Shown: piece after piece, positions 43,676-53,900 of the stretch | Numbering within the stretch: the stretch's first letter is position 1 | How the letters are laid out: every line of letters starts with the position of its first letter | Assembly (NCBI GenBank): GCA_046349155.1 | Contig: JAXMCW010000002.1 | Span: 62,001 to 126,000 of the forward strand | Direction: 5' to 3' | DNA length: 64,000 nt | Origin: Alsobacter sp046349155 | Lineage (GTDB): Bacteria; Pseudomonadota; Alphaproteobacteria; Rhizobiales; Beijerinckiaceae | Position numbers and translations under genes: made by a program | Notes under the pieces: generated by a model | The model's input: only the letters and a program-made list of their open reading frames with translations | What the model was told of the DNA's origin: nothing | Database searches by the model: none

Positions 43676-45052
43676 ATGCTCACCAACCTCCAGACCCGCG
43701 ACGTCGAGACCCTGATCCACCCCTATACGAACCTTGCGACCCTGCGAACGAGCGGACCGATGGTGCTCGAGCGGGGCAAGGGTATCTGGGTCTATGACAC
43801 GGACGGCAAGCCCTATATCGAGGGCATGGCCGGGCTCTGGTGCACGTCGCTCGGCTATGGCAACGAGGAGCTCGTGGAGGCCGCCCGCGAGCAGATGATG
43901 AAGCTACCCTTCACGCATCTCTTCGGCGGCAAGAGCCACGACCCCGCCATCGAGCTCGCCGAGAAGTTGAAAGAGATCGCGCCCATGCCGGTCTCGAAAG
44001 TCTTCTTCGGCGCCTCCGGCTCGGACGCCAACGACACCCAGATCAAGCTGGTCTGGTACTACAACAACGCCATGGGCCGGCCGAAGAAGAAGAAGATCAT
44101 CGCCCGGCTCAAGGGCTACCATGGCGTCACCGTCGCCTCGGCCTCGTTGACCGGCCTGCCGAACAACCACCTCGACTTCGACCTGCCGATCCCCAACATC
44201 CTGCACACGTCGTGCCCTCACCATTACCGCTTCGGCCTGCCGGGCGAGAGCGAGGAAGAGTTCGCCACCCGGCTCGCCGCCGAATTGGAGGAACTCATCC
44301 TGCGCGAGGGGCCGGAGACCTGCGCCGCCTTCATCGCGGAGCCCATCGGCGGTGCTGGGGGGGTGACCGTGCCTCCCAGGACCTACTACGAGAAGATCCA
44401 GGCGGTGCTCGACAAGTACGACATGATCCTCATCGCCGACGAGGTGATTTGCGGCTTCGGCCGGCTCGGCACCCCCTTCGGCTCGACCGCCATGGGCATG
44501 AAGCCGCACACGATGTCGCTCGCCAAGGCGATCACCTCGGCCTATTTCCCGCTGTCGGCCGTGATGATCCCGGACTTCATGTACGAGGCCATGCTGGACG
44601 AAAGCCGCAAGATCGGCACCTTCGCCCATGGCTATACTTATTCCGGGCATCCCGTCGGCGCGGCGCTCGGCGTGAAGACACTCGAGATCTATGCGCGCGA
44701 CGATATTTTCGGCCACGCCGCGCGGATGGCCGAGCCCTTCTGGCGGCGGCTCGAGCCGCTGCGCGATCATCCGCTCGTCGGCGAGGTGCGCGGCAAGGGT
44801 CTCGTCGCGGGTCTCGAACTCGTAGCCGACAAGGCCACGAAGCGGTCCTTCGAGGCGAAGTCGGCGATCGGCGCCAAGGCGACGCAGGCGGCGCAGGACG
44901 AGGGGCTGATCGTCCGCAACCTCGCCGATACGGTCGCGGTCTGCCCGCCCCTCATCATCCGCGAGGACGAGATCGACGACATGTTCGACCGGCTCGTGCG
45001 CGCCCTCGACAAGCTGGAGGCCCATGTCCGGGCCGAGGGCCTGCGCAACTGA
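43676..45052 (+). CDS. Class III aminotransferase (omega-amino acid:pyruvate type)
   Basis: PLP fold-type I transaminase of 458 residues. The N-terminal HPYTNLATLRTSGPMVLERG and WVYDTDGKPYIEGMAGLWC are typical of the putrescine/beta-alanine/taurine:pyruvate group. The PLP aspartate lies in MILIADEVICGFGRLG and the lysine in TMSLAKAITSAYFPLSA. The stretch GRPKKKKIIARLKGYHG is the usual pyridoxal-phosphate cup. It is 89 bp behind the amidase. Amine donor not determined. Taken with malonyl-CoA decarboxylase, beta-alanine is a reasonable first guess. Confidence 0.92.
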   Translation: MLTNLQTRDVETLIHPYTNLATLRTSGPMVLERGKGIWVYDTDGKPYIEGMAGLWCTSLGYGNEELVEAAREQMMKLPFTHLFGGKSHDPAIELAEKLKEIAPMPVSKVFFGASGSDANDTQIKLVWYYNNAMGRPKKKKIIARLKGYHGVTVASASLTGLPNNHLDFDLPIPNILHTSCPHHYRFGLPGESEEEFATRLAAELEELILREGPETCAAFIAEPIGGAGGVTVPPRTYYEKIQAVLDKYDMILIADEVICGFGRLGTPFGSTAMGMKPHTMSLAKAITSAYFPLSAVMIPDFMYEAMLDESRKIGTFAHGYTYSGHPVGAALGVKTLEIYARDDIFGHAARMAEPFWRRLEPLRDHPLVGEVRGKGLVAGLELVADKATKRSFEAKSAIGAKATQAAQDEGLIVRNLADTVAVCPPLIIREDEIDDMFDRLVRALDKLEAHVRAEGLRN

Positions 45053-45065
45053 GGCGTTTTCGCCA

Positions 45066-45103
45066 CGCCCGGGCAGTGCGCTTCGGCACGTCCTGCCCGG
45101 GCG
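45066..45103 (+). terminator. Hairpin after the aminotransferase
   Basis: CGCCCGGGCA (45066-45075) and TGCCCGGGCG (45094-45103) are perfect complements; the loop folds again as GTGC/GCAC. No T run, so termination is inferred from position only. Confidence 0.45.
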
Positions 45104-45284
45104 GGCACGGTTAAGGTCCTCTTCACCACATCGGTCGAAGGTCGTTGCAAACGTGCCATGGCGGAACGGATTGGCGGCGACGCCTCCTTTTCTCCATGGA
45201 CATGCCACGCGACGGCTCGAAACGCCGCCCAGATGTCAGCAGCCCTGGCGCGTGGACGCCTGGGTTCACGAAGAGGACATGACA

Positions 45285-45512
45285 ATGACCACCGCATCCC
45301 GCGCCGTTCGCCAGGACACGCGCGCCAGCAGCCAGGCCAGCAATTTCCACGCCCCGGCCGCGCTGGACAGCTATAGCCGCCACTTCGCCCGCATCGGAAT
45401 CGCCTCGGTCGCGGCGGCCGCCGCACAGGTCAAGCCCGACGCGGCCAGCGCCGCGAAGGCGCGCAGGGCCGAGATCCCCGCCATCTTCCGCGAGGACGAC
45501 GACGCTGCTTGA
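45285..45512 (+). CDS. Small hypothetical protein, 75 residues
   Basis: ATG 45285 lies 8 bp after AGAGG. The sequence is Ala/Ser/Arg-rich (MTTASRAVRQDTRASSQASN onward), contains HFARIGIASVAAAAAQ and ends in an acidic FREDDDAA tail. No signal peptide or membrane helix. I do not recognise the family. The stop lies inside the upstream coding extension of the metallophosphoesterase, so the two are likely co-transcribed and possibly translationally coupled. Confidence 0.55.
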   Translation: MTTASRAVRQDTRASSQASNFHAPAALDSYSRHFARIGIASVAAAAAQVKPDAASAAKARRAEIPAIFREDDDAA

Positions 45513-45591
45513 GCGCCCGCCTGCGCGCCGACACCCGATCCTGCTGACCCGGCGAGGCCTCCTCGGCAGCCTCGCCGGCTTCACCCTGGGG

Positions 45592-46461
45592 ATGACCGGG
45601 CTCTCGGGCTATGCCTTCGCCGTCGAGCCGCGCTTCCGGCTGCTGGTCACCGACTACGCGCCCCGCCTGCCGCTGTGGCCCGACGACATGCCGCTGACGA
45701 TCGCCTTCGTCACGGACGTGCATGCCGGCGAGCCGCACATGTCGCTCGACCGGATCGCCGAGATCGTCGACGTCACCAACGGGCTCGGCTGCGATCTCGT
45801 GCTGCTCGGGGGCGACTTCGTGACGTCGAGCCGGCTGGTGCTGCGCGCCTACCCGGCCCGGGAATGGGCCGAGATCCTCTCGGCCCTGAAGGCGCCGCTC
45901 GGCGTGTACACGGTCCTCGGCAATCACGACTGGTGGCACGGGGACCTCCCGCACACGCCGCCGGACGATGCCCGCGGGGTGGTGCGCGCACTTACAAAGG
46001 CCGGCATTCCCGTGCTCGAGAACGAGGCCGTCTCGTTGCGCGCGCCCGACGGCCGTCCCTTCTGGCTCCTGGGCCTCGGCGACCAGCTCGCCTACCCGCT
46101 GGGCCGGCGACGATACCGCGGCGTCGACGACCTGCCGGGAACGCTTGCGCGGGTGACGGACGACGCGCCGGCGATCCTGCTCGCCCACGAGCCCGACATC
46201 TTCGCCAACCAGCCGAGCGAACGCGTCGCGCTGACCCTGTCAGGCCACACGCATGGCGGCCAGATCCGCCTGTTCGGCTACTCGCCGGTCGTCCCCTCGG
46301 AATTCGGGAACCGTTTCGCCTACGGACATGTCGAGGAGGGCGGCCGTCACCTGATCGTTTCGGCCGGCCTCGGCACCTCGATCGTGCCGCTGCGCTTCGG
46401 CGTGCCGCCGGAAATCGTCCGGATCAGCCTCGGCGGAGGTGCCCTCAGGGGCACCGCGTGA
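45592..46461 (+). CDS. Metallophosphoesterase (YaeI/UDP-diacylglucosamine hydrolase-like fold)
   Basis: Calcineurin-like phosphoesterase, 289 residues from ATG 45592. All metal motifs are present: FVTDVHAG, LLGGDFV, VLGNHDWW, LLAHEPD and LSGHTHGGQ. The frame stays open upstream and encodes LLTRRGLLGSLAGFTLG, a twin-arginine signal, but from the stop at 45280 to 45592 it contains no ATG, GTG or TTG. CTG 45505, 8 bp after AGGA and overlapping the previous gene, is the best candidate for the true start. Otherwise the signal is lost by an indel. Likely membrane-associated or periplasmic; substrate unknown. Confidence 0.87.
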   Translation: MTGLSGYAFAVEPRFRLLVTDYAPRLPLWPDDMPLTIAFVTDVHAGEPHMSLDRIAEIVDVTNGLGCDLVLLGGDFVTSSRLVLRAYPAREWAEILSALKAPLGVYTVLGNHDWWHGDLPHTPPDDARGVVRALTKAGIPVLENEAVSLRAPDGRPFWLLGLGDQLAYPLGRRRYRGVDDLPGTLARVTDDAPAILLAHEPDIFANQPSERVALTLSGHTHGGQIRLFGYSPVVPSEFGNRFAYGHVEEGGRHLIVSAGLGTSIVPLRFGVPPEIVRISLGGGALRGTA

Positions 46462-46467
46462 CGTCGC

Positions 46468-47058
46468 CTACTTGACGATGACCTTGGTGCCGTCCGGCAC
46501 CCGGTTGTAAAGGTCGATCACGTCGATGTTGCGCATCCTGATGCAACCCGACGAAACCGCCTGCCCGATCTTCTCTTCCTCGTTCGTGCCGTGGATGCGG
46601 TAGAGCGTGTCCTTGTTGCCCTCGAAGAGATACAGGGCTCGCGCTCCGAGCGGGTTGTCGGGCCCGCCCTTCGTATAATGCACATGCGGCCAGCGCTTGA
46701 TCATCTCCGCCGGCGGATGCCAGTCGGGCCACTCCGCCTTGCGCTTGATCGTGGCCTCGCCGGTCCAGCCATAGGCTTCGTCGCCCACCGCCACGCCATA
46801 GCGAAGCGCCTTGCCGCCGGGCTCGGTGAGGTAGAGGAACTTGGCCTTGGTGTCGACGAGAATAGTGCCGGGAGGCAACCCGGTCGGATCGTCGATGCGG
46901 TAGCGCTCGTAGGGGAGCCAGATCTCGCTGGTAGGCACCAGGGCCATGTATTCCTGGTCCCGCGCCGTGAGCGTGGGGGCCTTGATCGATTCATAGCGGC
47001 AAGCCGCCAAGAGCAGCCCCACCAGTGTGAGAGCCGCCAGTCTCGCTCCAAACCTCAT
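46468..47058 (-). CDS. L,D-transpeptidase (YkuD) lipoprotein
   Basis: 196 residues. The signal ends in a lipobox LLLAAC with lipidation cysteine C20. The YkuD catalytic domain contains HVHYTKGGPDNPLGARALYL, the histidine motif YRIHGTNE and the nucleophile motif SSGCIRMRNIDV. It forms 3-3 crosslinks in peptidoglycan or anchors proteins to it. ATG 47058 is chosen because the signal peptide starts there. It is convergent with the phosphoesterase (6 bp) and divergent from the deacetylase-like gene. A TTGACA at 47197-47192 (minus) lacks a convincing -10. Confidence 0.93.
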   Translation of the reverse strand: MRFGARLAALTLVGLLLAACRYESIKAPTLTARDQEYMALVPTSEIWLPYERYRIDDPTGLPPGTILVDTKAKFLYLTEPGGKALRYGVAVGDEAYGWTGEATIKRKAEWPDWHPPAEMIKRWPHVHYTKGGPDNPLGARALYLFEGNKDTLYRIHGTNEEEKIGQAVSSGCIRMRNIDVIDLYNRVPDGTKVIVK

Positions 47059-47280
47059 CTCGAACGCATCTCCTTGGCCTCGACAGCAGGAGGGCCATGA
47101 AGAACGCCATGGCCGACGAGGTCGGCGAGCCTGCTCCGCCAGCAAGGCTCCACAACCTCCGGTCTATGGAATGGAGGCGCGCCATGACCCATGTCAAGTG
47201 CGCCGGCCACCCATTGCCCCATGGACGGGGGCATACCGCTGATCGACAATGCCTCAAACACAAAAGAACGGGAGGACCCC

Positions 47281-48213
<933 letters not shown>

Positions 48214-48392
48214 AGGCCGCAGCGCGGGCGTCGTCCCGGACAGAGGGCCTTTAGGTGAGGCCCTGCCCTGTGAGCCTGAGGGCTCGCCGCCAAGGCCTTC
48301 TCCTGGCAAGGAGCACGGCGGCGAAGCCCTTCATGGCCGGGGGGATATCGACCCGCGGGCTTGGTCGCTTCGCTCGCGGCGACGGTCGAGGC

Positions 48393-49688
48393 CTACCCCT
48401 CCAGCGGCTCGGTTGCGACGATCTCGATTCCGAATCCGGCAAGGCCCACAAAGGAGCGGGCCGTCGAGGACAGGTTCACGATCGAGGTGACGCCGAGGTC
48501 CTTGAGGATCTGCGCGCCGAGGCCGACTTCGCGCCATTGGCGCTGGCGCAGCGATTCGGAGTCCTCCTCCAGCGTCTTGACCGGCACGCCGGCCGTGCCG
48601 TCGCGCAGGTAGACCAGCACGCCGCCGCCGCCGGCCTTGAAGCGCGCCAGCGTGGATTGCAGCGCCTTGCCGCCCTGGAGCGTGTCGGCGATGACGTTGG
48701 CGCGATGCAGTCGCGTCACGACGCGCGTCCCCTCCCCCAGCGAGCCGTACACGAAGGCGAAGTGCTGCACGGTGTCGAACGGGGTCACGTAGGCGTAGCC
48801 CGTGAGGTCGATCGTGTCGGTCTTCACGGGGAAGGTCGAGACCCGCTCCACGAGTTTCTCGCGCGCCTGGCGATAGGCGATGAGGTCCGCCACGGAGAGG
48901 CGCTTGAGGCCGTGCTTCTCGGCGAAGGCGGCGATCTGCTCCCCGCGCATCACTGTGCCGTCGTCATTGGCGAGTTCGCAGATCACGCCGACGGGCGGCA
49001 GCTTGGCGAGCCTGCACAGGTCGACGGCGGCCTCGGTATGGCCGGAGCGCATGAGCACCCCGCCATCCTTGGCGATCAGCGGGAAGACGTGGCCGGGACG
49101 CACGAAGTCCCCCGCCCCCATGTTGCCATTGGCGAGCGCACGCACCGTGTTCGTGCGCTGTTCGGCCGAGATGCCTGTGGTGAGACCGTGCTTCACGTCC
49201 ACGGACACGGTGAAGGCCGTGCCGAGCGGCGCGTCATTGGCCGCGACCATCGGATTGAGGTGCAGGCGGCGGGCCTCCTGCGAGGTGATGGGGGCGCAAA
49301 CGATTCCGCAGGTGTTGCGGATGATGAAGGCCATCTTCTCGGGCGTGCAGTGCACCGCCGCGCAGATCAGGTCGCCCTCGTTCTCGCGGTCGTCGTCGTC
49401 GGTGACGATGACGATCTCGCCGCGTGTGAAGGCCTCGATGGCGGACAGGACGGACTGGCTCACGTTGCGCTCCTGCGAAGCGGCCCCCGGCGCGAGGCCG
49501 GCGGCGATGAAATCGTTGGGCGTCACGGCCCCCTGCGTCTCGCGGCAGATCAGTTCCGCCATCTCGCGCGACATCCACGCGCCGTCGCGGTTGCAGAGCT
49601 GGGTGATCGTGGCCGGCGACACGCCGACCCGTCGCGCGAAGGTCACGCGGGACATGTCGTTGAGGCGCAGCCAATCGTCGAGACGCAT
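48393..49688 (-). CDS. ribB: HTH-RibB with degenerate RibA domain (RibBX-type)
   Basis: 431 residues in three parts. Residues 1-65 are a Cro-like helix-turn-helix (MSRVTFARRVGVSPATITQL). Residues about 75-280 are 3,4-dihydroxy-2-butanone 4-phosphate synthase (VTDDDDRENEGDLICAA and MRSGHTEAAVDL intact), which makes the riboflavin C4 precursor from ribulose 5-phosphate. The C-terminal 140 residues align with GTP cyclohydrolase II but lack the zinc cysteines (the expected C-x-C region reads RLHRANVIADTLQGG) and the GRGIGL loop, so cyclohydrolase activity is unlikely. Two perfect inverted repeats precede the gene. Confidence 0.9.
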   Translation of the reverse strand: MRLDDWLRLNDMSRVTFARRVGVSPATITQLCNRDGAWMSREMAELICRETQGAVTPNDFIAAGLAPGAASQERNVSQSVLSAIEAFTRGEIVIVTDDDDRENEGDLICAAVHCTPEKMAFIIRNTCGIVCAPITSQEARRLHLNPMVAANDAPLGTAFTVSVDVKHGLTTGISAEQRTNTVRALANGNMGAGDFVRPGHVFPLIAKDGGVLMRSGHTEAAVDLCRLAKLPPVGVICELANDDGTVMRGEQIAAFAEKHGLKRLSVADLIAYRQAREKLVERVSTFPVKTDTIDLTGYAYVTPFDTVQHFAFVYGSLGEGTRVVTRLHRANVIADTLQGGKALQSTLARFKAGGGGVLVYLRDGTAGVPVKTLEEDSESLRQRQWREVGLGAQILKDLGVTSIVNLSSTARSFVGLAGFGIEIVATEPLEG

Positions 49689-49710
49689 GACCCTCCCATA
49701 GGCCCGTCCA

Positions 49711-49731
49711 GATTTTAGTACAACTAAAATC
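49711..49731. promoter_or_regulatory. Perfect 21-bp palindromic operator candidate upstream of ribB
   Basis: GATTTTAGT-ACA-ACTAAAATC: 9-bp arms with a 3-bp spacer, 23 bp before the ribB start codon. A strikingly AT-rich perfect dyad in GC-rich DNA. Confidence 0.65.
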
Positions 49732-49747
49732 GCTCGCCAGCGTGTCG

Positions 49748-49762
49748 TTCAGTCAGACTGAA
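49748..49762. promoter_or_regulatory. Second dyad upstream of ribB
   Basis: TTCAGT-CAG-ACTGAA: 6-bp perfect arms with a 3-bp spacer, same AGT-N3-ACT core as the palindrome at 49711. It overlaps the last codons of aroC; centres are 34 bp apart, near three helical turns. Confidence 0.5.
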
Positions 49763-50877
49763 AGCTCTGGAAAGGGCCACGCGCTCGTGTCCCCGACCTG
49801 CCCGCGGTGGCGCAGGTAATGGTCCGCGATCACGCAGGCGACCATCGCCTCTCCTACCGGCACGGCGCGGATCCCGACGCAGGGGTCGTGGCGGCCCTTG
49901 GTGAGGATGTCCGTCTCGTGGCCCTGGCGGTCCACCGTCAGGCGCGGATTGAGGATCGACGAGGTCGGCTTGACGGCGAACCGGGCGACCACGGCCTGCC
50001 CCGTCGAGATCCCGCCCAGGATGCCGCCGGCATGATTGCTCAGGAAGAGCGGCTTGCCGTCATTGCCCCGCCGGATCTCGTCGGCGTTGTCCTCGCCGGT
50101 CAGCGCCGCGGAGGCGAAGCCGTCGCCGATCTCGACGCCCTTCACGGCGTTGATGCTCATCAGGGCGGCGGCGAGGTCCGAGTCGAGCTTCCCGTAGACG
50201 GGTGCGCCGAGGCCGGCCGGCACGCCCTCGGCCACGACCTCGAGCACCGCGCCCACCGACGAGCCGGACTTGCGGACGCCGTCGAGATAGTCCTCGAAGA
50301 AGGTCGCCATCACCGGGTCCGGACAGAAGAACGGGTTGCGGCTCACCGCGTCCCAGTCCCAGCGGGTACGATCGATGGCGTGGGGGCCCATCTGCACCAG
50401 CGCGCCGCGGACGACGAGGCCGGGCACGACCTTGCGGGCGATGGCCCCCGCGGCGACCCGACAGGCCGTTTCGCGCGCCGAGGACCGCCCTCCCCCGCGA
50501 TAGTCGCGCACGCCATACTTGACGTCGTAGGTGAAATCCGCGTGGCCCGGCCGGTACTTGTCGCGGATCTCTCCATAGTCCTTCGAGCGCTGGTCGACGT
50601 TCTCGATGAGGAGCGCGATGGGGGTGCCGGTCGTCACCTGCCCGCCCGTGCGCTCGTCCTCGAACACGCCGGAGAGGATCTTGACCTCGTCCGGTTCACG
50701 CCTCTGCGTCGTGAAGCGCGACTGGCCGGGGCGGCGCCGGTCGAGCTCGGCCTGGATCTCGGCCTCGGTCAGCGGGATGCGCGGCGGGCATCCGTCCACG
50801 ACGCAGCCGATCGCACGCCCGTGGCTCTCGCCGAAGGTCGTGACGCGGAAGAGATGGCCGAACGTGTTGTGCGACAT
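49753..50877 (-). CDS. aroC: Chorismate synthase
   Basis: Last step of the shikimate pathway, FMN-dependent. 374 residues. Signature blocks: FGESHGRAIGCVVDGCPP near residue 15, RPGHADFTYDVKYGVRDYRGGGRSSARET and the C-terminal TVDRQGHETDILTKGRHDPC. Start ATG 50877; no Shine-Dalgarno is visible, and a perfect 9-bp hairpin lies directly upstream. ribB follows on the same strand after 64 bp, which contain the ribB dyads. Confidence 0.97.
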   Translation of the reverse strand: MSHNTFGHLFRVTTFGESHGRAIGCVVDGCPPRIPLTEAEIQAELDRRRPGQSRFTTQRREPDEVKILSGVFEDERTGGQVTTGTPIALLIENVDQRSKDYGEIRDKYRPGHADFTYDVKYGVRDYRGGGRSSARETACRVAAGAIARKVVPGLVVRGALVQMGPHAIDRTRWDWDAVSRNPFFCPDPVMATFFEDYLDGVRKSGSSVGAVLEVVAEGVPAGLGAPVYGKLDSDLAAALMSINAVKGVEIGDGFASAALTGEDNADEIRRGNDGKPLFLSNHAGGILGGISTGQAVVARFAVKPTSSILNPRLTVDRQGHETDILTKGRHDPCVGIRAVPVGEAMVACVIADHYLRHRGQVGDTSAWPFPELSV

Positions 50878-50881
50878 GAGC

Positions 50882-50909
50882 GAGGCCCGCCGGGAAGGGT
50901 GCGGGCCTC
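50882..50909. promoter_or_regulatory. Hairpin immediately upstream of aroC
   Basis: GAGGCCCGC (50882-50890) and GCGGGCCTC (50901-50909) are perfect complements, with the near arm 5 bp from the aroC start. It could control aroC translation or be a second terminator behind the synthetase gene. Confidence 0.4.
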
Positions 50910-50919
50910 ATAATGCGAA

Positions 50920-50948
50920 AGCCCCGCCGGGGCAAACCCGGCGGGGCT
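50920..50948 (-). terminator. Rho-independent terminator of the peptide synthetase gene
   Basis: On the minus strand AGCCCCGCCGGG (50948-50937) and CCCGGCGGGGCT (50931-50920) form a perfect 12-bp stem with a 5-base loop, followed by TTT. It lies 26 bp after the synthetase stop. Confidence 0.8.
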
Positions 50949-50973
50949 GCGGGATCCGCGGATCCGGATGCAC

Positions 50974-53900
50974 TCAGGCTGCGGCCTTGACCTCTTCCCT
51001 GTCGGTGTTGGTTGGCTCGGCGAATGGGACGGCTGGTGCTCCGCACCATTCGGAGTTGGCTGGCAGGTCCTCGCCCTTCATGACGAGGGTGAGGGGGCCG
51101 AGGCGGGCGAAGTCGCCGACATGGGTGTCGTAGAGCACCGTGGAGAACGCGCCGACGGTGACGCCCTTGCCGACGCTGACGCGGCCGATCTTCATCACGC
51201 GGTCCTCGTAGAGGTGCGTCTGCAGGGCGGCGAGCGTGTTGATCGAGGCGAAGTCGCCCACCCTGGCGCAGTCGAACTCGGTGATGTCGGTCATGTCGAG
51301 ATAGACGCCCCGGCCGATCTTGACGCCGAACAGCCTGAGGACCCAGGGCAGCATCGGCGTGCCGCGCAGGTGGTCGAGCAGCACGCGCCCGGCCAGGCCG
51401 CCATACACGACCGCCACGGATTCCGAGCGCAGCGCCCACCAGGACCACATCGGCTTCATGGTGGGCTTGTAGCGGCCCATCAGGATCCATTTCAGGCCGA
51501 TCACGACCAGGGTCATGAGCATGGGGATCAGCACGGAGGCGGCCAGGAACTGCAGGGCGAACAGCCCGTAAGCGTGGTCGTACATGGCCGGCGTGAAGAC
51601 CTCCACGGCGAGCGTGCCGCAGGTGATGAACAGCATGGTCGGCAGCGACAGGCTGAAGGCCTCGTACACCGCGCGCCCGAGGCGCATCCAGCGCGAGGGC
51701 TCGAAGGTCCAGTTGGCCGAGATGCCGTCGATCTTCTGGCGCGTCGGCAGATGGATGGACGGCGAGCCGAACCAGGTGTCGCCCGCCTTGATCCGGTCGT
51801 TGGCCGGCGGCTTGGACTTGATGCCGATCAGGCTTCCCTGGGGGATCACCGCGCCCGGCGGCACGACCGCGTCGTTGCCGACGAAGACGCGGGCCTCGGT
51901 CTTGACGGGCCGCAGGTTGACCCAGCCGCGCCGCACGTCCTCGTCGCCCAGCATCACCTCGTCCGCGATGAAGCACTTCTCGCCGATCTCCACGAGGTCG
52001 TAGCGCCCCGCGAGATTGGAGGAGATCTCGGCATCCTTGCCGATCTTCGCCCCCATCAGGCGGTACCAGTTGCGCATGTACACGGTCGCATACAGCGAGG
52101 AGAGCGACTCCAGCGTCACTTCCGTGGCCAGGCCCACCACCCACCGGCGCAGGTAGAACCAGGAATGCACGGAGTGCGTGCCCGCCTTGACCCGCGGCAG
52201 CACGGTCCAGCGCAGGGCGACCACCAGCAGCACCGTGGCCGCGATCAGGGCCATGGCCGTCGGCCAGGCCAGCACCGGCAGGTAGTAGATGTAGCTGACG
52301 TCGAAGACGCTGGAGATCGTGTCGTCGATCCGGTCGAACAGGTAGAAGGCCGGGAAGATCGGCAGCAGGCTGACAGGCGGCATCAGCAGCAGCACGGCGG
52401 CATAGACGATCGCCTGCAGCGTCCGGGTCGTGCGCCCGGCCGTCGCCTCGGCCGGCAGCGCGGCGCGGTCCACAAGGCCCACCTTCCTCGCCGGCGAGCC
52501 GTCCCAGATCTCCCAGTCGCCCAGGCGCGCGCCCGGGGGCACGGCCGTCAGGTCCAGGACCTCGGCGCCCGCCCCGATCACCACGTCGTGGCCGATCACG
52601 CAGGACGTGCCGATCGAGGCCTCGTCGCCCACCGCGATCGTGCCGATGACCAGCTCGTCGCCGATCACCTCGGCATTGGCGAAGGTCACCTTGCCGCCGA
52701 TCGAGGCCCCGTGTCCGACGCTGACCAGGTCGATCGCGCCCGACTCCATCTCGGAGATGATGGCGTCCGCGCCGACCTTCGCCCCCAGCGCCCGCAGATA
52801 GGCGCGCATGATCGGGGTGCCCTGGAACCACTTCATGTGGGTCAGGACCTGGATGCGCTGCACCAGCCACCAGCGGTAGTAATAGACGCCCCACAGCGGG
52901 TAGCGGCCGGGCTTGGTGCGCCCGATGATCAGCCACTTGGAGGCGATGGCGATGGCGACCGTGAGCACGTTGATGCCCATGTAGACGCCCAGCAGCGTGG
53001 CCACGCTCGTCCAGAAGCCCGTCTCCTCGTTGGAGAGCAGCATGTAGCTGACGAAGACGCCGAGCCACTGCGCCGTCATCAGGCCCAGGATGAACGGCAG
53101 CGCCGCCGCCTGGGCGAGGCCGCACCAGAAGCGGCGCGCCAGCGGGGGCGGCGCGAAGGACAGGTCGGCCGCCACGGCCTCCCCGGCCGGGCAGCGCTCG
53201 TCGAGCCGCTCGGCCATGGCGCGCAGCGTGCGCGCGCCATAGACGTCCTGCAGCGTGACGCCGGCCAGCCGCGGGGTCTCGCGCACCGCCGAGACGAAGC
53301 GGGCCGCGATCAGCGAGTGGCCGCCGAGCTCGGTGAAGAAGTCGGCGTGGAAGGGCAGCGACTGGCCGGGGAAGACGCGCTGGGCGGCCGCCAGCAGCAC
53401 GGCCTCGGTGGGCGTGCGCGCCGGCTCCTGCTCCTCGCCCGCGCCGCTGGCCGCCGCCAGCGGCATGGCCTTCAGCGTCTTGCGGTCGATCTTGCCGGAG
53501 GAGAGCCGCGGCAGCGTCTCCACGAGCTCGAAGCGCGAGGGCACCATGTAGGAGGGCAGACGCTCGGCGAGCGCCACGCGCACCTGCATGCGGTCGATGC
53601 CCGAGCCCTCCTGCGGGAGGATGAAGGCGACGAGGCGGTCGAGCCCGTCATCGTGGCGCAGCACCACGGCCGCCTGGGCCACACCCGGCAGCTCGTCGAG
53701 CTTCACCTCGATCTCGCCGAGCTCCACGCGGAAGCCGCGGATCTTCACCTGGTCGTCGATGCGGCCGTGGAAGACGATGTTGCCGGCAGGGTCCAGGCTC
53801 ACCGCGTCGCCCGAGCGGTAGAGCACGGGATCCGCGCCGTCGCTCTCGAAGGGGTTGGCGATGAACTTCTCGGCGGTCAGCTCGGGGCGCTGCAGGTAGC

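Noticed and set aside
47173..47197. TTGACA on the minus strand upstream of the L,D-transpeptidase.
   Set aside because: The -35 is perfect but no -10-like hexamer lies at 16-18 bp.
49689..49752. FMN riboswitch upstream of ribB.
   Set aside because: The stretch is too short and shows palindromic operators, not the multi-stem RFN fold.
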